A stretch of DNA of 64,000 nucleotides from Microcaldota archaeon (lineage in GTDB: Archaea; Micrarchaeota; Micrarchaeia; Anstonellales; JAHKLY01), in contig JAHKLY010000002.1 in the NCBI GenBank assembly GCA_020854825.1, forward strand, positions 157,487-221,486, read 5' to 3'. The notes under the pieces were generated by a model that saw only the letters and a program-made list of their open reading frames with translations, made no database searches and was not told the origin of the DNA. The position numbers and the translations under genes were made by a program. Positions 27,917 to 37,283 of this stretch are shown here, piece after piece (position 1 is the first letter of the stretch; every line of letters starts with the position of its first letter).

Positions 27917-28810
27917 ATGAAAACTGCTGAAATTATGGAAAGAATTGCTAAAAGAGATCCTGCTATTATTGCAACTGGGAACCATTTAATTTGTAATCCA
28001 AGAAACCCTAAATTTTTGAAGGAATATTTAAAGGGAGCAAATACTTCAAATAATTTTCAACGACTATTAACTTTTATGCGAAAACAATGGGACACTGCAA
28101 ATGAATTCAATTGTTTAGCAGACGAATTTGAAAAGATGATACCAGATCAAATTATAGGCTTAAATATAATAGAACTTAACAAATTACACTCCAACTTATT
28201 TGAAATAACTAAAGACTTTTATACATCAATCCCAGAAAATCCCTCTTTTCAAGATTATTTAACTATAAATTCAGAATTCATTCAAATACTAGAATTAATT
28301 AATGTTTTTTCACAAGATTCTACTGAAATTAAAGGATATTTAATTAAAGAAAGAATTAAAAAAATAGAGGAAGAGCTTGATAAAGAAGCAACAATATTTT
28401 TTAAAACGTTTACCACTTATGCAAGATTAGCAAAATATCCTCAAAGACACAAACTAGGTTTATGGTTTGATAAAATAACTGCAAGAAGAGAAGCATCAAT
28501 ATATGGAAAAACCACTTGGGCGTATGAAATTGCTGAAGCACATGCAAATGGGCTTTTGTATTTAATTGATAAATTTGGATATCCTGAATGGGATTCTGAA
28601 AAAGTAGATATTTTTTCAACCGAAATTAATAATTTAAAACAAAAAAGAATAGGTAACATAATCACAAGAGTTAGTAATATTCTAGAAAAAACACATTCAA
28701 AATTCATTGAAAATGTAAATCTAATTAGAGAAATATTCACAAACGCTATAATAAAAAAAATTGATATAACTGAAAAAAGAATTGGTAGTAAAAATGGGTA
28801 CTACATATAA
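27917..28810 (+). CDS. Hypothetical helical protein (297 aa)
   Basis: A 297-residue soluble all-helical protein with coiled-coil stretches (RIKKIEEELDKEATIFFKTF near 148, NNLKQKRIGNIITRV near 238). No motif recognised. It has a strong GGAGGGAG ribosome binding site and the TATA-like ACATTTAAATATA about 70 bp upstream, so it is actively expressed. The 3' end overlaps the IspF-like gene start by 17 bp. Function unknown. Confidence 0.6.
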   Translation: MKTAEIMERIAKRDPAIIATGNHLICNPRNPKFLKEYLKGANTSNNFQRLLTFMRKQWDTANEFNCLADEFEKMIPDQIIGLNIIELNKLHSNLFEITKDFYTSIPENPSFQDYLTINSEFIQILELINVFSQDSTEIKGYLIKERIKKIEEELDKEATIFFKTFTTYARLAKYPQRHKLGLWFDKITARREASIYGKTTWAYEIAEAHANGLLYLIDKFGYPEWDSEKVDIFSTEINNLKQKRIGNIITRVSNILEKTHSKFIENVNLIREIFTNAIIKKIDITEKRIGSKNGYYI

Positions 28811-29348
28811 ATATAAAACTAATAAAAAAATACTACCGTCACTTTCTTTTTTGTTACCTGTCATCAATGGATATAGAAACGGAATTGGAACAGACCAGCA
28901 TAAATATGCCCTAACTGAAAAAGAATTAAAAGAAGGCTGTCTTTTCAAATTAGGAGGTGTTAAAATACCAAATATTAAAGTTCTATCTAATTCTGATGGA
29001 GATGTTGTTTATCATGCATTATGGGATGCAATTTCAAGCGCAATTGGAGGAAGTTCAATAGGAAAAACATACCCTAAAGATAACAGATCAAGTGATGTAT
29101 TTTTAAAAGAGTTAAAAGAAATAATGGATGAACAAGGATATGCAATAAATAATATTTCTATTGTTATTGAATGCACTAAACCAAAGATTTTACCAATAGA
29201 AGAAGAAATGAAAAAAAACATAGCAGAAATATTCAAAATAAACTTAGATCAAATAGGGATTACTGCTAAATCAGGCGAAGGTTTAACAGAATTTGGCAAA
29301 GGAAAAGGCGTTGAAGCAATAGTAAACGTCAGTCTTTTCAGATATTAA
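28794..29348 (+). CDS. ispF: IspF-like 2-C-methyl-D-erythritol 2,4-cyclodiphosphate synthase homologue
   Basis: I choose ATG 28794 over TTG 28782. The 184-residue protein matches IspF: zinc ligands Asp and His in GIGTDQHKY near residue 33, the third ligand in SDGDVVYHALWDA near 67, then SSIGKTYP and the C-terminal TAKSGEGLTEFGKGKGVEA. IspF makes the cyclodiphosphate of the bacterial MEP isoprenoid route. An N-terminal extension of about 27 residues is unusual, and the Asp of the canonical GDIG motif is Ser. Archaea normally use mevalonate, and no other MEP gene is in the window, so a changed substrate or moonlighting role is possible. Confidence 0.75.
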   Translation: MGTTYKYKTNKKILPSLSFLLPVINGYRNGIGTDQHKYALTEKELKEGCLFKLGGVKIPNIKVLSNSDGDVVYHALWDAISSAIGGSSIGKTYPKDNRSSDVFLKELKEIMDEQGYAINNISIVIECTKPKILPIEEEMKKNIAEIFKINLDQIGITAKSGEGLTEFGKGKGVEAIVNVSLFRY

Positions 29349-29530
29349 ACAACTAACTTTCTCTTCTTATCCTAAATGTGTAAATGCATGAAAATATGCG
29401 TTTTAACGACGTAAGAGTAAGCTTTAAATACTCTCTCATTTATAATATAAACATAGAAAAAAGGTCTGATTTTAAGATCCAAAAAACAATAAAATAAATT
29501 AAAAGAAGAGTAAATTTAAGAGGTAAAACC

Positions 29531-31456
29531 ATGGGTGAGCAAACCAAACAAAATAATGAAAAAGCTACTTATAATAATGAAGACTACTCAGCTAAAAATA
29601 TCAAAATTTTAGAAGGTTTAGAAGCAGTTAGAAAAAGACCTGCAATGTATATTGGAGATACAGGAGAACATGGTTTGCATCATTTAGTCTATGAAGTTGT
29701 TGATAATTCAATTGATGAAGCAGTTGCTGGTCACTGTAAAAATATTGATATCGTAATTAAAAAAGATAACTCTATATTAGTTAAAGACGACGGTAGAGGA
29801 ATACCAGTTGAACAGCATGATAGTGGAGTTTCAGCATTAGAAGTCGTTTTAACTAAATTACATGCAGGTGGAAAATTTGATAAAGATTCATATAAAGTTA
29901 GTGGAGGATTGCATGGAGTAGGTATAAGTGTAGTTAATGCATTATCAGAATGGATGGAGATTCAAGTTAAAAGAAACGGCAGTATATACTCACAAAATTA
30001 TAAAAGAGGAAATCCTGAAAAACCTGTTGAAATAATAAGTACGGCTGAAAAAACAGGAACACAAGTTAGGTTCAAACCAGATAATGAAATATTTTCAAGT
30101 ATGGTTTTTGATTATGATATATTAGCTTCAAGATTAAGAGAACTTGCATTTCTAAACGCAGGAATAAAAATTTCTATTTTTGATGAAAGGAATGAAGAAA
30201 ATAAGGAAGTGTTCCAATATGAGGGGGGGATAAAATCTTTTGTTGAATATTTAAATAGAAATAAAGCCCCGATACATTCTCCAGTATATTTCAAAAAAGA
30301 GGAAGCAGAGTATGAAGTAGAAATTGCTTTACAATATACTGATTCATATTCATCAAACATTTTAACATTTGCAAATAATATTAATACAATTGAGGGAGGA
30401 ACTCATTTAATTGGATTTAAAACTGCTTTAACAAGAACAATAAACGACTACATTAATTCAAATAATTTAAAAGTAGATAAATTAACAGGTAATGATTTAA
30501 ACGAAGGATTAACTACAGTTATATCAGTTAAGGTTCCAGAACCGCAATTTGAAGGACAAACAAAAACAAAACTTGGTAATAATAATGTTAAAGGAATTGT
30601 CGAAAGAATAACAAACGAACAATTAAGATATTACCTTGAAGAACATCCTGCTGAAGCAAAAGTAATGATTGAAAAAGCATTAACTGCATTAAGAGCAAGA
30701 ATGGCAGCAAAAAAAGCAAAGGAATTAATCAGAAGAAAAGGGGTTTTAGAAGGTACAATATTACCCGGAAAATTAGCAGACTGTATAAAAAAAGATCCTG
30801 ATAAATGTGAAATATATTTAGTTGAAGGAGATAGTGCAGGTGGTTCAGGAAAACAAGGAAGAGATAGAAATTTTCAAGCAATTTTACCATTACGAGGAAA
30901 GATATTAAATGTTGAAAAAGCACCACTTGATAAAATACTAGCAAATAATGAGATAAAATCCATGGTTAAGGCATTTGGAACTAGTATAGGAGATGACTTT
31001 GATATTTCTAAATTAAGATATGGAAAAATAATTATAATGACTGATGCCGACGTTGATGGTGCACATATTAGAACTTTAATTTTAACTTTCTTTTATAGAT
31101 ACTTAAAAGAATTAATTGAAAAAGGTAATATATACATAGCAAATGCACCTTTATATAAAATCAAAAAAGGAAAATTAACAAAATATGTTTATTCTGATGA
31201 AGAATTAAATTCTGTATTAAATGAGATTGGAGAAAAAGGTGCGTCTCATCAAAGATTTAAAGGATTGGGAGAAATGAACCCTGAAGAACTTTGGGAAACT
31301 ACTATGAACCCAGAAAACAGAATTTTAATAAAAATAACATTGGATGATGCAGCATTAGCAGATGAACTATTTACTATACTCATGGGAACTGAAGTTGAAC
31401 CAAGAAGAGAATTTATTCAAAAACATGCTAAAGAAGTTAAAAATATTGATATTTAA
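29531..31456 (+). CDS. gyrB: DNA gyrase subunit B
   Basis: The ATPase subunit of DNA gyrase. The 641-residue protein has the GHKL ATPase fold (VYEVVDNSIDEA near residue 58, DDGRGIPV near 86, GGLHGVGISVVNALS near 130) and the TOPRIM domain with EGDSAGGS near 433 and the DADVDGAHI metal motif near 510. Short form without the large insertion of some proteobacteria. AGGTAAAACC precedes the ATG, and CTTTAAATAC at about 29424-29433 is a likely TATA box. It is 3 bp before gyrA. Gyrase in archaea was acquired from bacteria and is widespread in Euryarchaeota and some DPANN. Confidence 0.96.
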   Translation: MGEQTKQNNEKATYNNEDYSAKNIKILEGLEAVRKRPAMYIGDTGEHGLHHLVYEVVDNSIDEAVAGHCKNIDIVIKKDNSILVKDDGRGIPVEQHDSGVSALEVVLTKLHAGGKFDKDSYKVSGGLHGVGISVVNALSEWMEIQVKRNGSIYSQNYKRGNPEKPVEIISTAEKTGTQVRFKPDNEIFSSMVFDYDILASRLRELAFLNAGIKISIFDERNEENKEVFQYEGGIKSFVEYLNRNKAPIHSPVYFKKEEAEYEVEIALQYTDSYSSNILTFANNINTIEGGTHLIGFKTALTRTINDYINSNNLKVDKLTGNDLNEGLTTVISVKVPEPQFEGQTKTKLGNNNVKGIVERITNEQLRYYLEEHPAEAKVMIEKALTALRARMAAKKAKELIRRKGVLEGTILPGKLADCIKKDPDKCEIYLVEGDSAGGSGKQGRDRNFQAILPLRGKILNVEKAPLDKILANNEIKSMVKAFGTSIGDDFDISKLRYGKIIIMTDADVDGAHIRTLILTFFYRYLKELIEKGNIYIANAPLYKIKKGKLTKYVYSDEELNSVLNEIGEKGASHQRFKGLGEMNPEELWETTMNPENRILIKITLDDAALADELFTILMGTEVEPRREFIQKHAKEVKNIDI

Positions 31457-31459
31457 GGT

Positions 31460-33925
31460 GTGAAAATGACTGAAAAAGAAATTGAAGAAACTATTATTCC
31501 AAAAACCATAGAAAAAGAAATGAAAAACTCATATATGGAATATGCAATGAGTGTAATAGTAGGTAGAGCATTGCCAGATGTAAGAGATGGATTAAAACCA
31601 GTTCATAGAAGAGTACTATTCGCTATGCATGAGTTAGGAAATACACATGATAAACCATATAAAAAATCAGCAAGAATAACTGGGGAAGTAATGGGTAAGT
31701 TTCACCCCCATGGAGATCAAGCTATTTATGATACAATCGTTAGAATGACACAGAATTTTTCATTAAGATATCCATTAATTGATGGGCAAGGTAATTTTGG
31801 TTCAATTGATGGAGATAATGCTGCTGCAATGAGATATACTGAAATTAGAATGAATAAGATATGCGAAGAAATGGTAACAGATATTGATAAAGAGACAGTT
31901 GGCTTTGTACCTAATTTTGATGGTACACTTATTGAACCTGTTGTTTTACCTTCAAAAATACCTAATCTTTTAATAAATGGATCATCTGGTATTGCAGTAG
32001 GCATGGCAACAAATATACCCCCACATAATTTAACTGAAGTTGTAGATGCACTTACTGCTTTTATTGATAATCCAGAAATCGAATTACACGAATTAATGCA
32101 AATTCTTCCTGGCCCTGATTTTCCAACAGGAGGTAAAATTGTAGGTAAATCTGGAATTTTAAGTGCTTATTCAACAGGTAGGGGAATTATTTCTATAAGA
32201 GGAAAAACAGAGATACTTGAAGACAATCACACTATTAAGATAGTTGAATTACCTTATCAGGTTAATAAAGCAGAATTAGTTAAAAAAATTGCTCATTTAG
32301 TTAGATTAAAAAGTATTGAAGAAATTTCAGATATTAAAGATAAATCAGATAGAACTGGAATGGAAATAGAAATAAATTTGAAAAAAGGTTCTGACCCAAA
32401 CGTTGTATTAAATAAATTATATGTTAAAACTGATTTAGAAAAAGTTTTTGGAATAATAAATCTAGCATTAGTCAATAATGAACCAAAATTTTTAAGTATA
32501 AAACAGATGCTTAGAGAATTCATAAGATTTAGGACTGATATTGTAACTAAAAGATGTAAATTTGAACTTAAAAAATCAGAAGAAAGACACCATATTTTAT
32601 GTGGCCTTATAATTGCATTAGAAAATATTGATGAAGTAGTTGCATTAATTAAAAAATCAGATAATCCTCAAAAAGCGAGAGAAGAATTAATTATAAAATA
32701 CCTATTAACTGAAATTCAAGCAAATTCTATTTTAGATATGAAATTAAGTAGATTGACAGGCTTAGAAAGAACTAAAATAGAAGAAGAGCAAAAGAGTTTA
32801 GAAGAAAAAATAAAAGGATTAAAAGAAATTTTAGAAAATAAACTAAAATTGTTAGAAATAATAAAACAAGAGTTAGAAGAAATAAAAACTAAATATGGAA
32901 ATAAAAGAAAAACAGAACTATTAGAAGATGAGGAAGATATTGTATTAGAACAATTAATACCTCATGAAGAATCAGTTATAATAATAACACAAAATGACTA
33001 TGTTAAAAGAATATCCTTAGACGAATATAAAACTCAAAAAAGAGGAGGAAAAGGTATGATTGCAACTGGAACAAAAGAAGAAGACATAGTTAAAGACGCA
33101 ATTATATGCGATACTCATGATTATTTGATGTTTTTCTCAAACAAAGGAGTAGTTAGATGGATGAAAGCATATAGAGTACCTCAAACTATGAGATATGCTA
33201 TGGGAAAACCGATAATTAACTTATTAGAAATGGAAAATGAAGAAAAAATCCAGTCTTTAATTAAAGTATCCAATTTCTCAGAAGCAGAATTCTTAGTTAT
33301 GACAACTAAAAAAGGATTAATAAAAAGAACCTCCTTAGAATCATTTAGCAAACCAAGAAAAGGAGGGATAATAGCTATTAAATTAACGGATGGGGATGAA
33401 TTAATTGATGTTAGAAAAACATCTGGTAATGATGAAATATTCATAGCAACTAAAAATGGATTTGCGATACATTTTGAAGAATCACAAATACGAGAAACAG
33501 GACGAGTTGCACAAGGAGTAAGAGGGATTAGATTAAGAAAAGAAGACGAAGTAGTAGGTATTTCAATAAATATTTCACCTGTTGTTTTGACAATAACTGA
33601 AAACGGGTTTGGAAAAAGAACTCTACTTGAAGAATATAGAAAACAAACAAGAGGAGGAAAAGGAATAATCAACATTCAAACAAAAGGAAGAAATGGAAAT
33701 GTAGTGGGAATACTTGCAGTTAATGATAATGATGAAGTAATCTTAATCAGTTCATCAAGTAAAATAATTCGAATGCAGGTTTCAAATATTTCAATGGTAG
33801 GGAGAAATACAAAAGGAGTTCGCTTAATGAGATTAGATGAAAATGAACAAATTACAGCTATCGCACATATACCATTTAACGAAGAAAAAAATGAAGAAAA
33901 TACTAATATAACTGAAACTCAATAA
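31460..33925 (+). CDS. gyrA: DNA gyrase subunit A
   Basis: The DNA cleavage/rejoining subunit. The 821-residue protein starts (from GTG 31460 or the in-frame ATG 31466, which follows GGTGTG) with the winged-helix core RVLFAMHELGN and the quinolone-pocket region HPHGDQAIYDTIVRM near 85. The catalytic tyrosine is in AAMRYTEIRM near 125. The C-terminal beta-pinwheel carries a GyrA box QKRGGKG near 528 and a second-blade QTRGGKG near 735. The GyrA box distinguishes supercoiling gyrase from topo IV. The tail is Glu/Asn-rich. Cotranscribed with gyrB. Confidence 0.96.
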   Translation: MKMTEKEIEETIIPKTIEKEMKNSYMEYAMSVIVGRALPDVRDGLKPVHRRVLFAMHELGNTHDKPYKKSARITGEVMGKFHPHGDQAIYDTIVRMTQNFSLRYPLIDGQGNFGSIDGDNAAAMRYTEIRMNKICEEMVTDIDKETVGFVPNFDGTLIEPVVLPSKIPNLLINGSSGIAVGMATNIPPHNLTEVVDALTAFIDNPEIELHELMQILPGPDFPTGGKIVGKSGILSAYSTGRGIISIRGKTEILEDNHTIKIVELPYQVNKAELVKKIAHLVRLKSIEEISDIKDKSDRTGMEIEINLKKGSDPNVVLNKLYVKTDLEKVFGIINLALVNNEPKFLSIKQMLREFIRFRTDIVTKRCKFELKKSEERHHILCGLIIALENIDEVVALIKKSDNPQKAREELIIKYLLTEIQANSILDMKLSRLTGLERTKIEEEQKSLEEKIKGLKEILENKLKLLEIIKQELEEIKTKYGNKRKTELLEDEEDIVLEQLIPHEESVIIITQNDYVKRISLDEYKTQKRGGKGMIATGTKEEDIVKDAIICDTHDYLMFFSNKGVVRWMKAYRVPQTMRYAMGKPIINLLEMENEEKIQSLIKVSNFSEAEFLVMTTKKGLIKRTSLESFSKPRKGGIIAIKLTDGDELIDVRKTSGNDEIFIATKNGFAIHFEESQIRETGRVAQGVRGIRLRKEDEVVGISINISPVVLTITENGFGKRTLLEEYRKQTRGGKGIINIQTKGRNGNVVGILAVNDNDEVILISSSSKIIRMQVSNISMVGRNTKGVRLMRLDENEQITAIAHIPFNEEKNEENTNITETQ

Positions 33926-34013
33926 AATAGTGATTAATTATATAAATCTATGAATGACCTATTACTTTAAAATACTATGCAAACTATGAATAATCGACTT
34001 ATAACTATCCTAT

Positions 34014-34044
34014 TGTGAGTCACACATGCCATTAGGCAAATGTG
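34014..34044 (+). promoter_or_regulatory. Palindrome and hairpin ahead of the acidic microprotein gene
   Basis: TGTGAGTCACA (34014-34024) is a perfect 5+1+5 palindrome. It is followed at once by the stem CACA/TGTG and TGCC-ATTA-GGCA (34023-34044). A TATA-like CTTATAAC lies at about 33998, putting the palindrome at the expected start of transcription and the hairpin in the 5' leader. An operator plus leader structure is likely; the factor is unknown. Confidence 0.5.
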
Positions 34045-34055
34045 GGGTGAAGTAT

Positions 34056-34172
34056 ATGAAAATTAAAATATGGGACCCAGAAGATGATGACTTCGAAGAT
34101 GATGAAGACTTTGAAGACGATGAAGAATGGGACGAAGAAGACGGCGATGAAGACTGGGATGACGAAGAATAA
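34056..34172 (+). CDS. Hyperacidic microprotein (38 aa)
   Basis: Thirty-eight residues from ATG 34056 with GTGGGGTGA as ribosome binding site. After MKIKIW about three quarters of the residues are Asp or Glu, broken by evenly spaced Phe/Trp/Gly. The codon mix (gac/gat, gaa/gaag) and the clear leader argue against a chance frame. Such proteins can mimic DNA or RNA, chaperone basic proteins, or bind divalent cations; none is shown here. It directly follows gyrA and is followed by a T-rich terminator-like stretch (34196-34216). Confidence 0.65.
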   Translation: MKIKIWDPEDDDFEDDEDFEDDEEWDEEDGDEDWDDEE

Positions 34173-34254
34173 ATCTCAAAAATAATAAGTAAATCTTCTT
34201 TTTCTTTTTTATTTTTTAATAAACTTTAAAAAATAGTATATTTATAATACATTT

Positions 34255-34668
34255 ATGAAAAATTATCAAAAGCAATTAAAAATAGAAAAAATTGTAACCT
34301 CAAAAGGAAAAATATTAAAATATTTTTTTGATGGTATCTCAGTAGAATCTGAATTTAATATCTTATTTTTAAAAAGACAAATATTACATATATTAGAACC
34401 AGATAAATACCTTAAACCAATAAAATTTAAAATAGGAATATTCGGGAAATGCATTACTATTTTTGAAAGAAACTTTGATCATCAAATATGGTGCCCAGAC
34501 TATTGTTTACCCACTACAAATAATTTAAATCAAAAAATTGAAAAAATACAAAATCCATATACTCAAGATGATCTTTTTAGATTGATTGATGAAATATATA
34601 AACTACAAAAACAATTAACCTTTGAAATACCAAATTCATTTGGAGACCCACTAACATCTAAAAATTAA
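34255..34668 (+). CDS. Hypothetical protein (137 aa)
   Basis: A 137-residue soluble basic protein with a Cys pair (WCPDYC near residue 79) and a helical C-terminus (FRLIDEIYKLQKQL). No family recognised. The upstream sequence CTTTAAAAAATAG and ATATTTATAATAC provides TATA-like elements close to the ATG, suggesting a leaderless mRNA. It is a single gene between the acidic microprotein and the DUF134 regulator. Confidence 0.5.
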   Translation: MKNYQKQLKIEKIVTSKGKILKYFFDGISVESEFNILFLKRQILHILEPDKYLKPIKFKIGIFGKCITIFERNFDHQIWCPDYCLPTTNNLNQKIEKIQNPYTQDDLFRLIDEIYKLQKQLTFEIPNSFGDPLTSKN

Positions 34669-34717
34669 TACTATTTATTGAATTAAATTCATTTTGACCA
34701 AAACCTTTTAAATAATT

Positions 34718-34733
34718 ATGAATATATATTCAT
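34718..34733. promoter_or_regulatory. 16-bp palindromic operator candidate before the DUF134 gene
   Basis: ATGAATAT-ATATTCAT is a perfect 8+8 palindrome about 4 bp after the TATA-like TTTTAAATAA (34706-34715), a position suited to repression. A small hairpin ACCAG-TTATTT-CTGGT (34741-34756) precedes the GGAGGT ribosome binding site. Autoregulation by the encoded helix-turn-helix protein is inferred. Confidence 0.5.
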
Positions 34734-34770
34734 TATACAAACCAGTTATTTCTGGTATGGAGGTAGTTCG

Positions 34771-35250
34771 ATGGTAAGACCAAGAAGATGCAGACGTGTA
34801 AGATGTGAACCAAATGTAGATTATTTTAAACCATCTGGAATACGCGTTCGTGATACTGATATAATAAACTTAACAGTTGATGAATTTGAAGCAATTAGGT
34901 TAGTTGATAATGAAAACATGGAGCAGATAAAGGCTGCTCAAAAAATGGAAATATCACAGCCTACTTTACATAGATTATTATCTTCAGCACATAACAAAAT
35001 CGCTGATGCACTTTGCAATGGTAAAGCAATCAAAATTAAAGGAGGTGAATATATGATAGAAGAAAAAGGAGTTCCAAAAAGAGACGGCTCAGGAAAAGGA
35101 ATAAGAAAGAATAGGGGACGAGGAGGATGTAATCCTACACAAGATAAAAATGCAAGACAAGAAACAGACAGAGGACCTGGTAGAGTTCTTGGAAGAGGAC
35201 AAGGACCTTGTGGAAGAGGATTAGCAAACAGACGTGGAAGAAACAGATAA
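34771..35250 (+). CDS. DUF134 family helix-turn-helix protein with Gly/Arg-rich tail
   Basis: A 159-residue protein. Residues 1-95 match the DUF134 family: VRPRRCRRVRCEPNVDYFKPSG at the start, TVDEFEAIRLVD, then a helix-turn-helix (QIKAAQKMEISQPTLHRLLSSAHNKIADAL). The remaining 60 residues are a Gly/Arg/Pro-rich low-complexity tail (RGRGGCNPTQD, RGPGRVLGRGQGPCGRGLANRRGRNR) like tails in DUF5320 proteins. DUF134 proteins are often linked to metal or redox regulation in archaea. GGAGGT precedes the ATG, and a 16-bp palindrome overlaps the promoter. Convergent with dnaJ, 15 bp apart. Confidence 0.82.
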   Translation: MVRPRRCRRVRCEPNVDYFKPSGIRVRDTDIINLTVDEFEAIRLVDNENMEQIKAAQKMEISQPTLHRLLSSAHNKIADALCNGKAIKIKGGEYMIEEKGVPKRDGSGKGIRKNRGRGGCNPTQDKNARQETDRGPGRVLGRGQGPCGRGLANRRGRNR

Positions 35251-35265
35251 TTTCTGTTTCTTTTT

Positions 35266-36375
35266 TTACCCAAAAATCCTGCCCCAAAAACCTTGATCTT
35301 TAATTGTATCTTTTGAAAATAAGTCTTTAAGCGCATCTTTTTGCGCACTGTCTAATTTAGTAGGTGTATGGACAATTACTTTTACTATTAAATCACCGTG
35401 GCCTCTGCTTCTTATGCGAGGCATACCTTCACCTTTAAGAATAAATGTTTCATGTGTTTGTGTTCCTATAGGTATTTTTAATTTCTGTTTCCCGTTTTGC
35501 AATGTTGGAATTTCTATTTCATCTCCTAAAGCTGCTTGTCCAAATGAAATAGGTATTTCTAATATTAAATCATCTCCGTCCCTTTTAAATAAGTCATGTG
35601 GTTTTACATGAATATGAATATATAAATCTCCAGATATATCTTTTGCATAATCTCCTTGCCCTTCTAATCTTAAAGTTGCACCATCAAATATTCCTTTTGG
35701 GACGTCTAATGTGATCTTCTCTGTTTTTCTATCTCTTCCTATTCCATCACAATTTGAACATTTATTTTTAATTATAAACCCTTTCCCTCTACAATTAGGA
35801 CACGCACCTGTTGATACAAATCTCATCCCTCCAAAATTTCTTGCTTGTTGAACCATTCCTCTTCCATGACATGTTGAACATGTTTCTTTTCCTGTTCCTC
35901 CTTGCCCTTTACATTTTTCACATTTAACTGCATGTCTTAATTCAAATTTCTTCTTAACTCCTTTAGCTGCTTCTTCTAAAGTTACTTCTAAATATGTTTC
36001 TAAATCAGCTCCTCTTTCAACTCTTCTTCCACGTCCACCAAAAGCTGAACCAAATAAATCTGCAAATGAATTAGAGCCTCTACTACCCATATTTCCAAAA
36101 CCAAATTCTCTAAAAATATCTTCAAAATTAAAATGTCTGAAAATATCTTCCTGGCTGAATTGCTGGTGGAATCCTTCATCACCATAACTATCATACATTT
36201 GTTTTTTCTGCGGGTCGCTGAGAACTGCATATGCTTCGCTTAATTCTTTGAATTTTTCTTGATCTCCCCCTTTATCTGGATGGTGCTTCATAGCCATTTT
36301 ACGATAAGCTTTCTTAATTTCATCAGTACTTGCATTTTTTGATACTCCTAAAATTTCATAATAATCTTTTGACAT
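35266..36375 (-). CDS. dnaJ: Chaperone DnaJ
   Basis: The J-domain cochaperone that stimulates DnaK. The 369-residue protein has an N-terminal J domain with HPD at residues 33-35, a Gly/Phe-rich linker ([18 protein letters not shown]), four CxxCxGxG zinc repeats near 153-215 ([32 protein letters not shown]) and a C-terminal substrate domain. Type I DnaJ, complete. Its ATG overlaps the stop of the upstream membrane protein (TAATG), so it is translationally coupled. It is separated from dnaK by two small genes and a hairpin. Confidence 0.96.
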   Translation of the reverse strand: MSKDYYEILGVSKNASTDEIKKAYRKMAMKHHPDKGGDQEKFKELSEAYAVLSDPQKKQMYDSYGDEGFHQQFSQEDIFRHFNFEDIFREFGFGNMGSRGSNSFADLFGSAFGGRGRRVERGADLETYLEVTLEEAAKGVKKKFELRHAVKCEKCKGQGGTGKETCSTCHGRGMVQQARNFGGMRFVSTGACPNCRGKGFIIKNKCSNCDGIGRDRKTEKITLDVPKGIFDGATLRLEGQGDYAKDISGDLYIHIHVKPHDLFKRDGDDLILEIPISFGQAALGDEIEIPTLQNGKQKLKIPIGTQTHETFILKGEGMPRIRSRGHGDLIVKVIVHTPTKLDSAQKDALKDLFSKDTIKDQGFWGRIFG

Positions 36376-36719
36376 TATTTAACCCCCAAAACTACTAAAG
36401 CAAAAATAAAAAAAATTAATCCAAAAATAAATGATACAATTGTATAAAATTCTCCTTTTCTAACCAAATAACAAGGCACCATAGACCAAATATGGGCTTT
36501 TTCATTTTTTTGTATTGCAGCCCAATAGGATAATTTAAATAAGTTTTGAGAAAATAATAAACATAATACTACTAAACCTTCATAAGGAACAAAATCATAA
36601 ATCCATTTATATATTCCAATAAATAATGCGAATAAAATAAAAATTAAAAAATCATATTTTAACCACCATGGATCGTCTTTATTAATAAAAATATTAACTA
36701 TTTTATTTTTTAATTTCAT
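36375..36719 (-). CDS. Small membrane protein (114 aa)
   Basis: A 114-residue protein with three likely membrane spans (about residues 23-40, 46-64 and 90-111) and a short basic N-terminus. No family recognised. It lies between a GNAT acetyltransferase gene (9-bp gap) and dnaJ (stop and start overlap), so it belongs to the chaperone transcript. Confidence 0.6.
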   Translation of the reverse strand: MKLKNKIVNIFINKDDPWWLKYDFLIFILFALFIGIYKWIYDFVPYEGLVVLCLLFSQNLFKLSYWAAIQKNEKAHIWSMVPCYLVRKGEFYTIVSFIFGLIFFIFALVVLGVK

Positions 36720-36728
36720 TTTTTAACC

Positions 36729-37163
36729 TCATAAATTTTTTCTCATTAGATATTTTGCTGTTTCAAACCCTAATTTTTCATAGAATTTAACTGCGCGCTC
36801 ATTTTCTGTACTTACATCCAACGTTATTTCATCAAAACCTTGTTCTTTAGCTTTTTTTTCAATATCTTTCATAAGCGCTTTACCATAACCTTTTCCTTGT
36901 TCTCTTTTATCTATTATAACACTGGATATATAAAGTCTTCTTCTTGGACCCATGTATTTTGGTTCTGTTTTAATAAAACCAATAATTTGGTTGTTGGCAT
37001 CAGATTCTAAAACATAATAATATTTTTTAGAATTTTGTAACTCTTTTTTCAACTGTGTCATAAATTTATCTTTATCAAAAACAATAAAACAAGGATTGCT
37101 TGCTTCATTTAAAAATAACTTACACGCAGCATCCCAGTCTTTTATTTCAGCTCGTCTTATCAT
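36729..37163 (-). CDS. GNAT-family N-acetyltransferase
   Basis: A 144-residue single-domain GNAT enzyme. The acetyl-CoA-binding motif A is seen as EQGKGYGKALMKDIEKKA near residue 90, preceded by the strand RLYISSVIIDKR and followed by the motif B region NERAVKFYEKLGFE. The substrate (protein N-terminus, lysine, polyamine or a small molecule) cannot be read from sequence. It starts downstream of the pyrimidine-rich spacer after dnaK and is followed 9 bp later by a small membrane protein. Confidence 0.88.
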   Translation of the reverse strand: MIRRAEIKDWDAACKLFLNEASNPCFIVFDKDKFMTQLKKELQNSKKYYYVLESDANNQIIGFIKTEPKYMGPRRRLYISSVIIDKREQGKGYGKALMKDIEKKAKEQGFDEITLDVSTENERAVKFYEKLGFETAKYLMRKNL

Positions 37164-37283
37164 CTATTCATCTCTTTTTTTCCATTTTTTCATTATGCTC
37201 TTTATTTTCACTATTTTATTTTACTTGTTTTCCTTATCCTAATCCTCTTATTATTTTATTATTTTCTTTCTTTTTCGTTAACG

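Noticed and set aside
34266-34454. Minus-strand frame opposite the 137-aa hypothetical gene
   Set aside because: Shadow of the plus-strand gene without start signals; the plus-strand gene has TATA elements.
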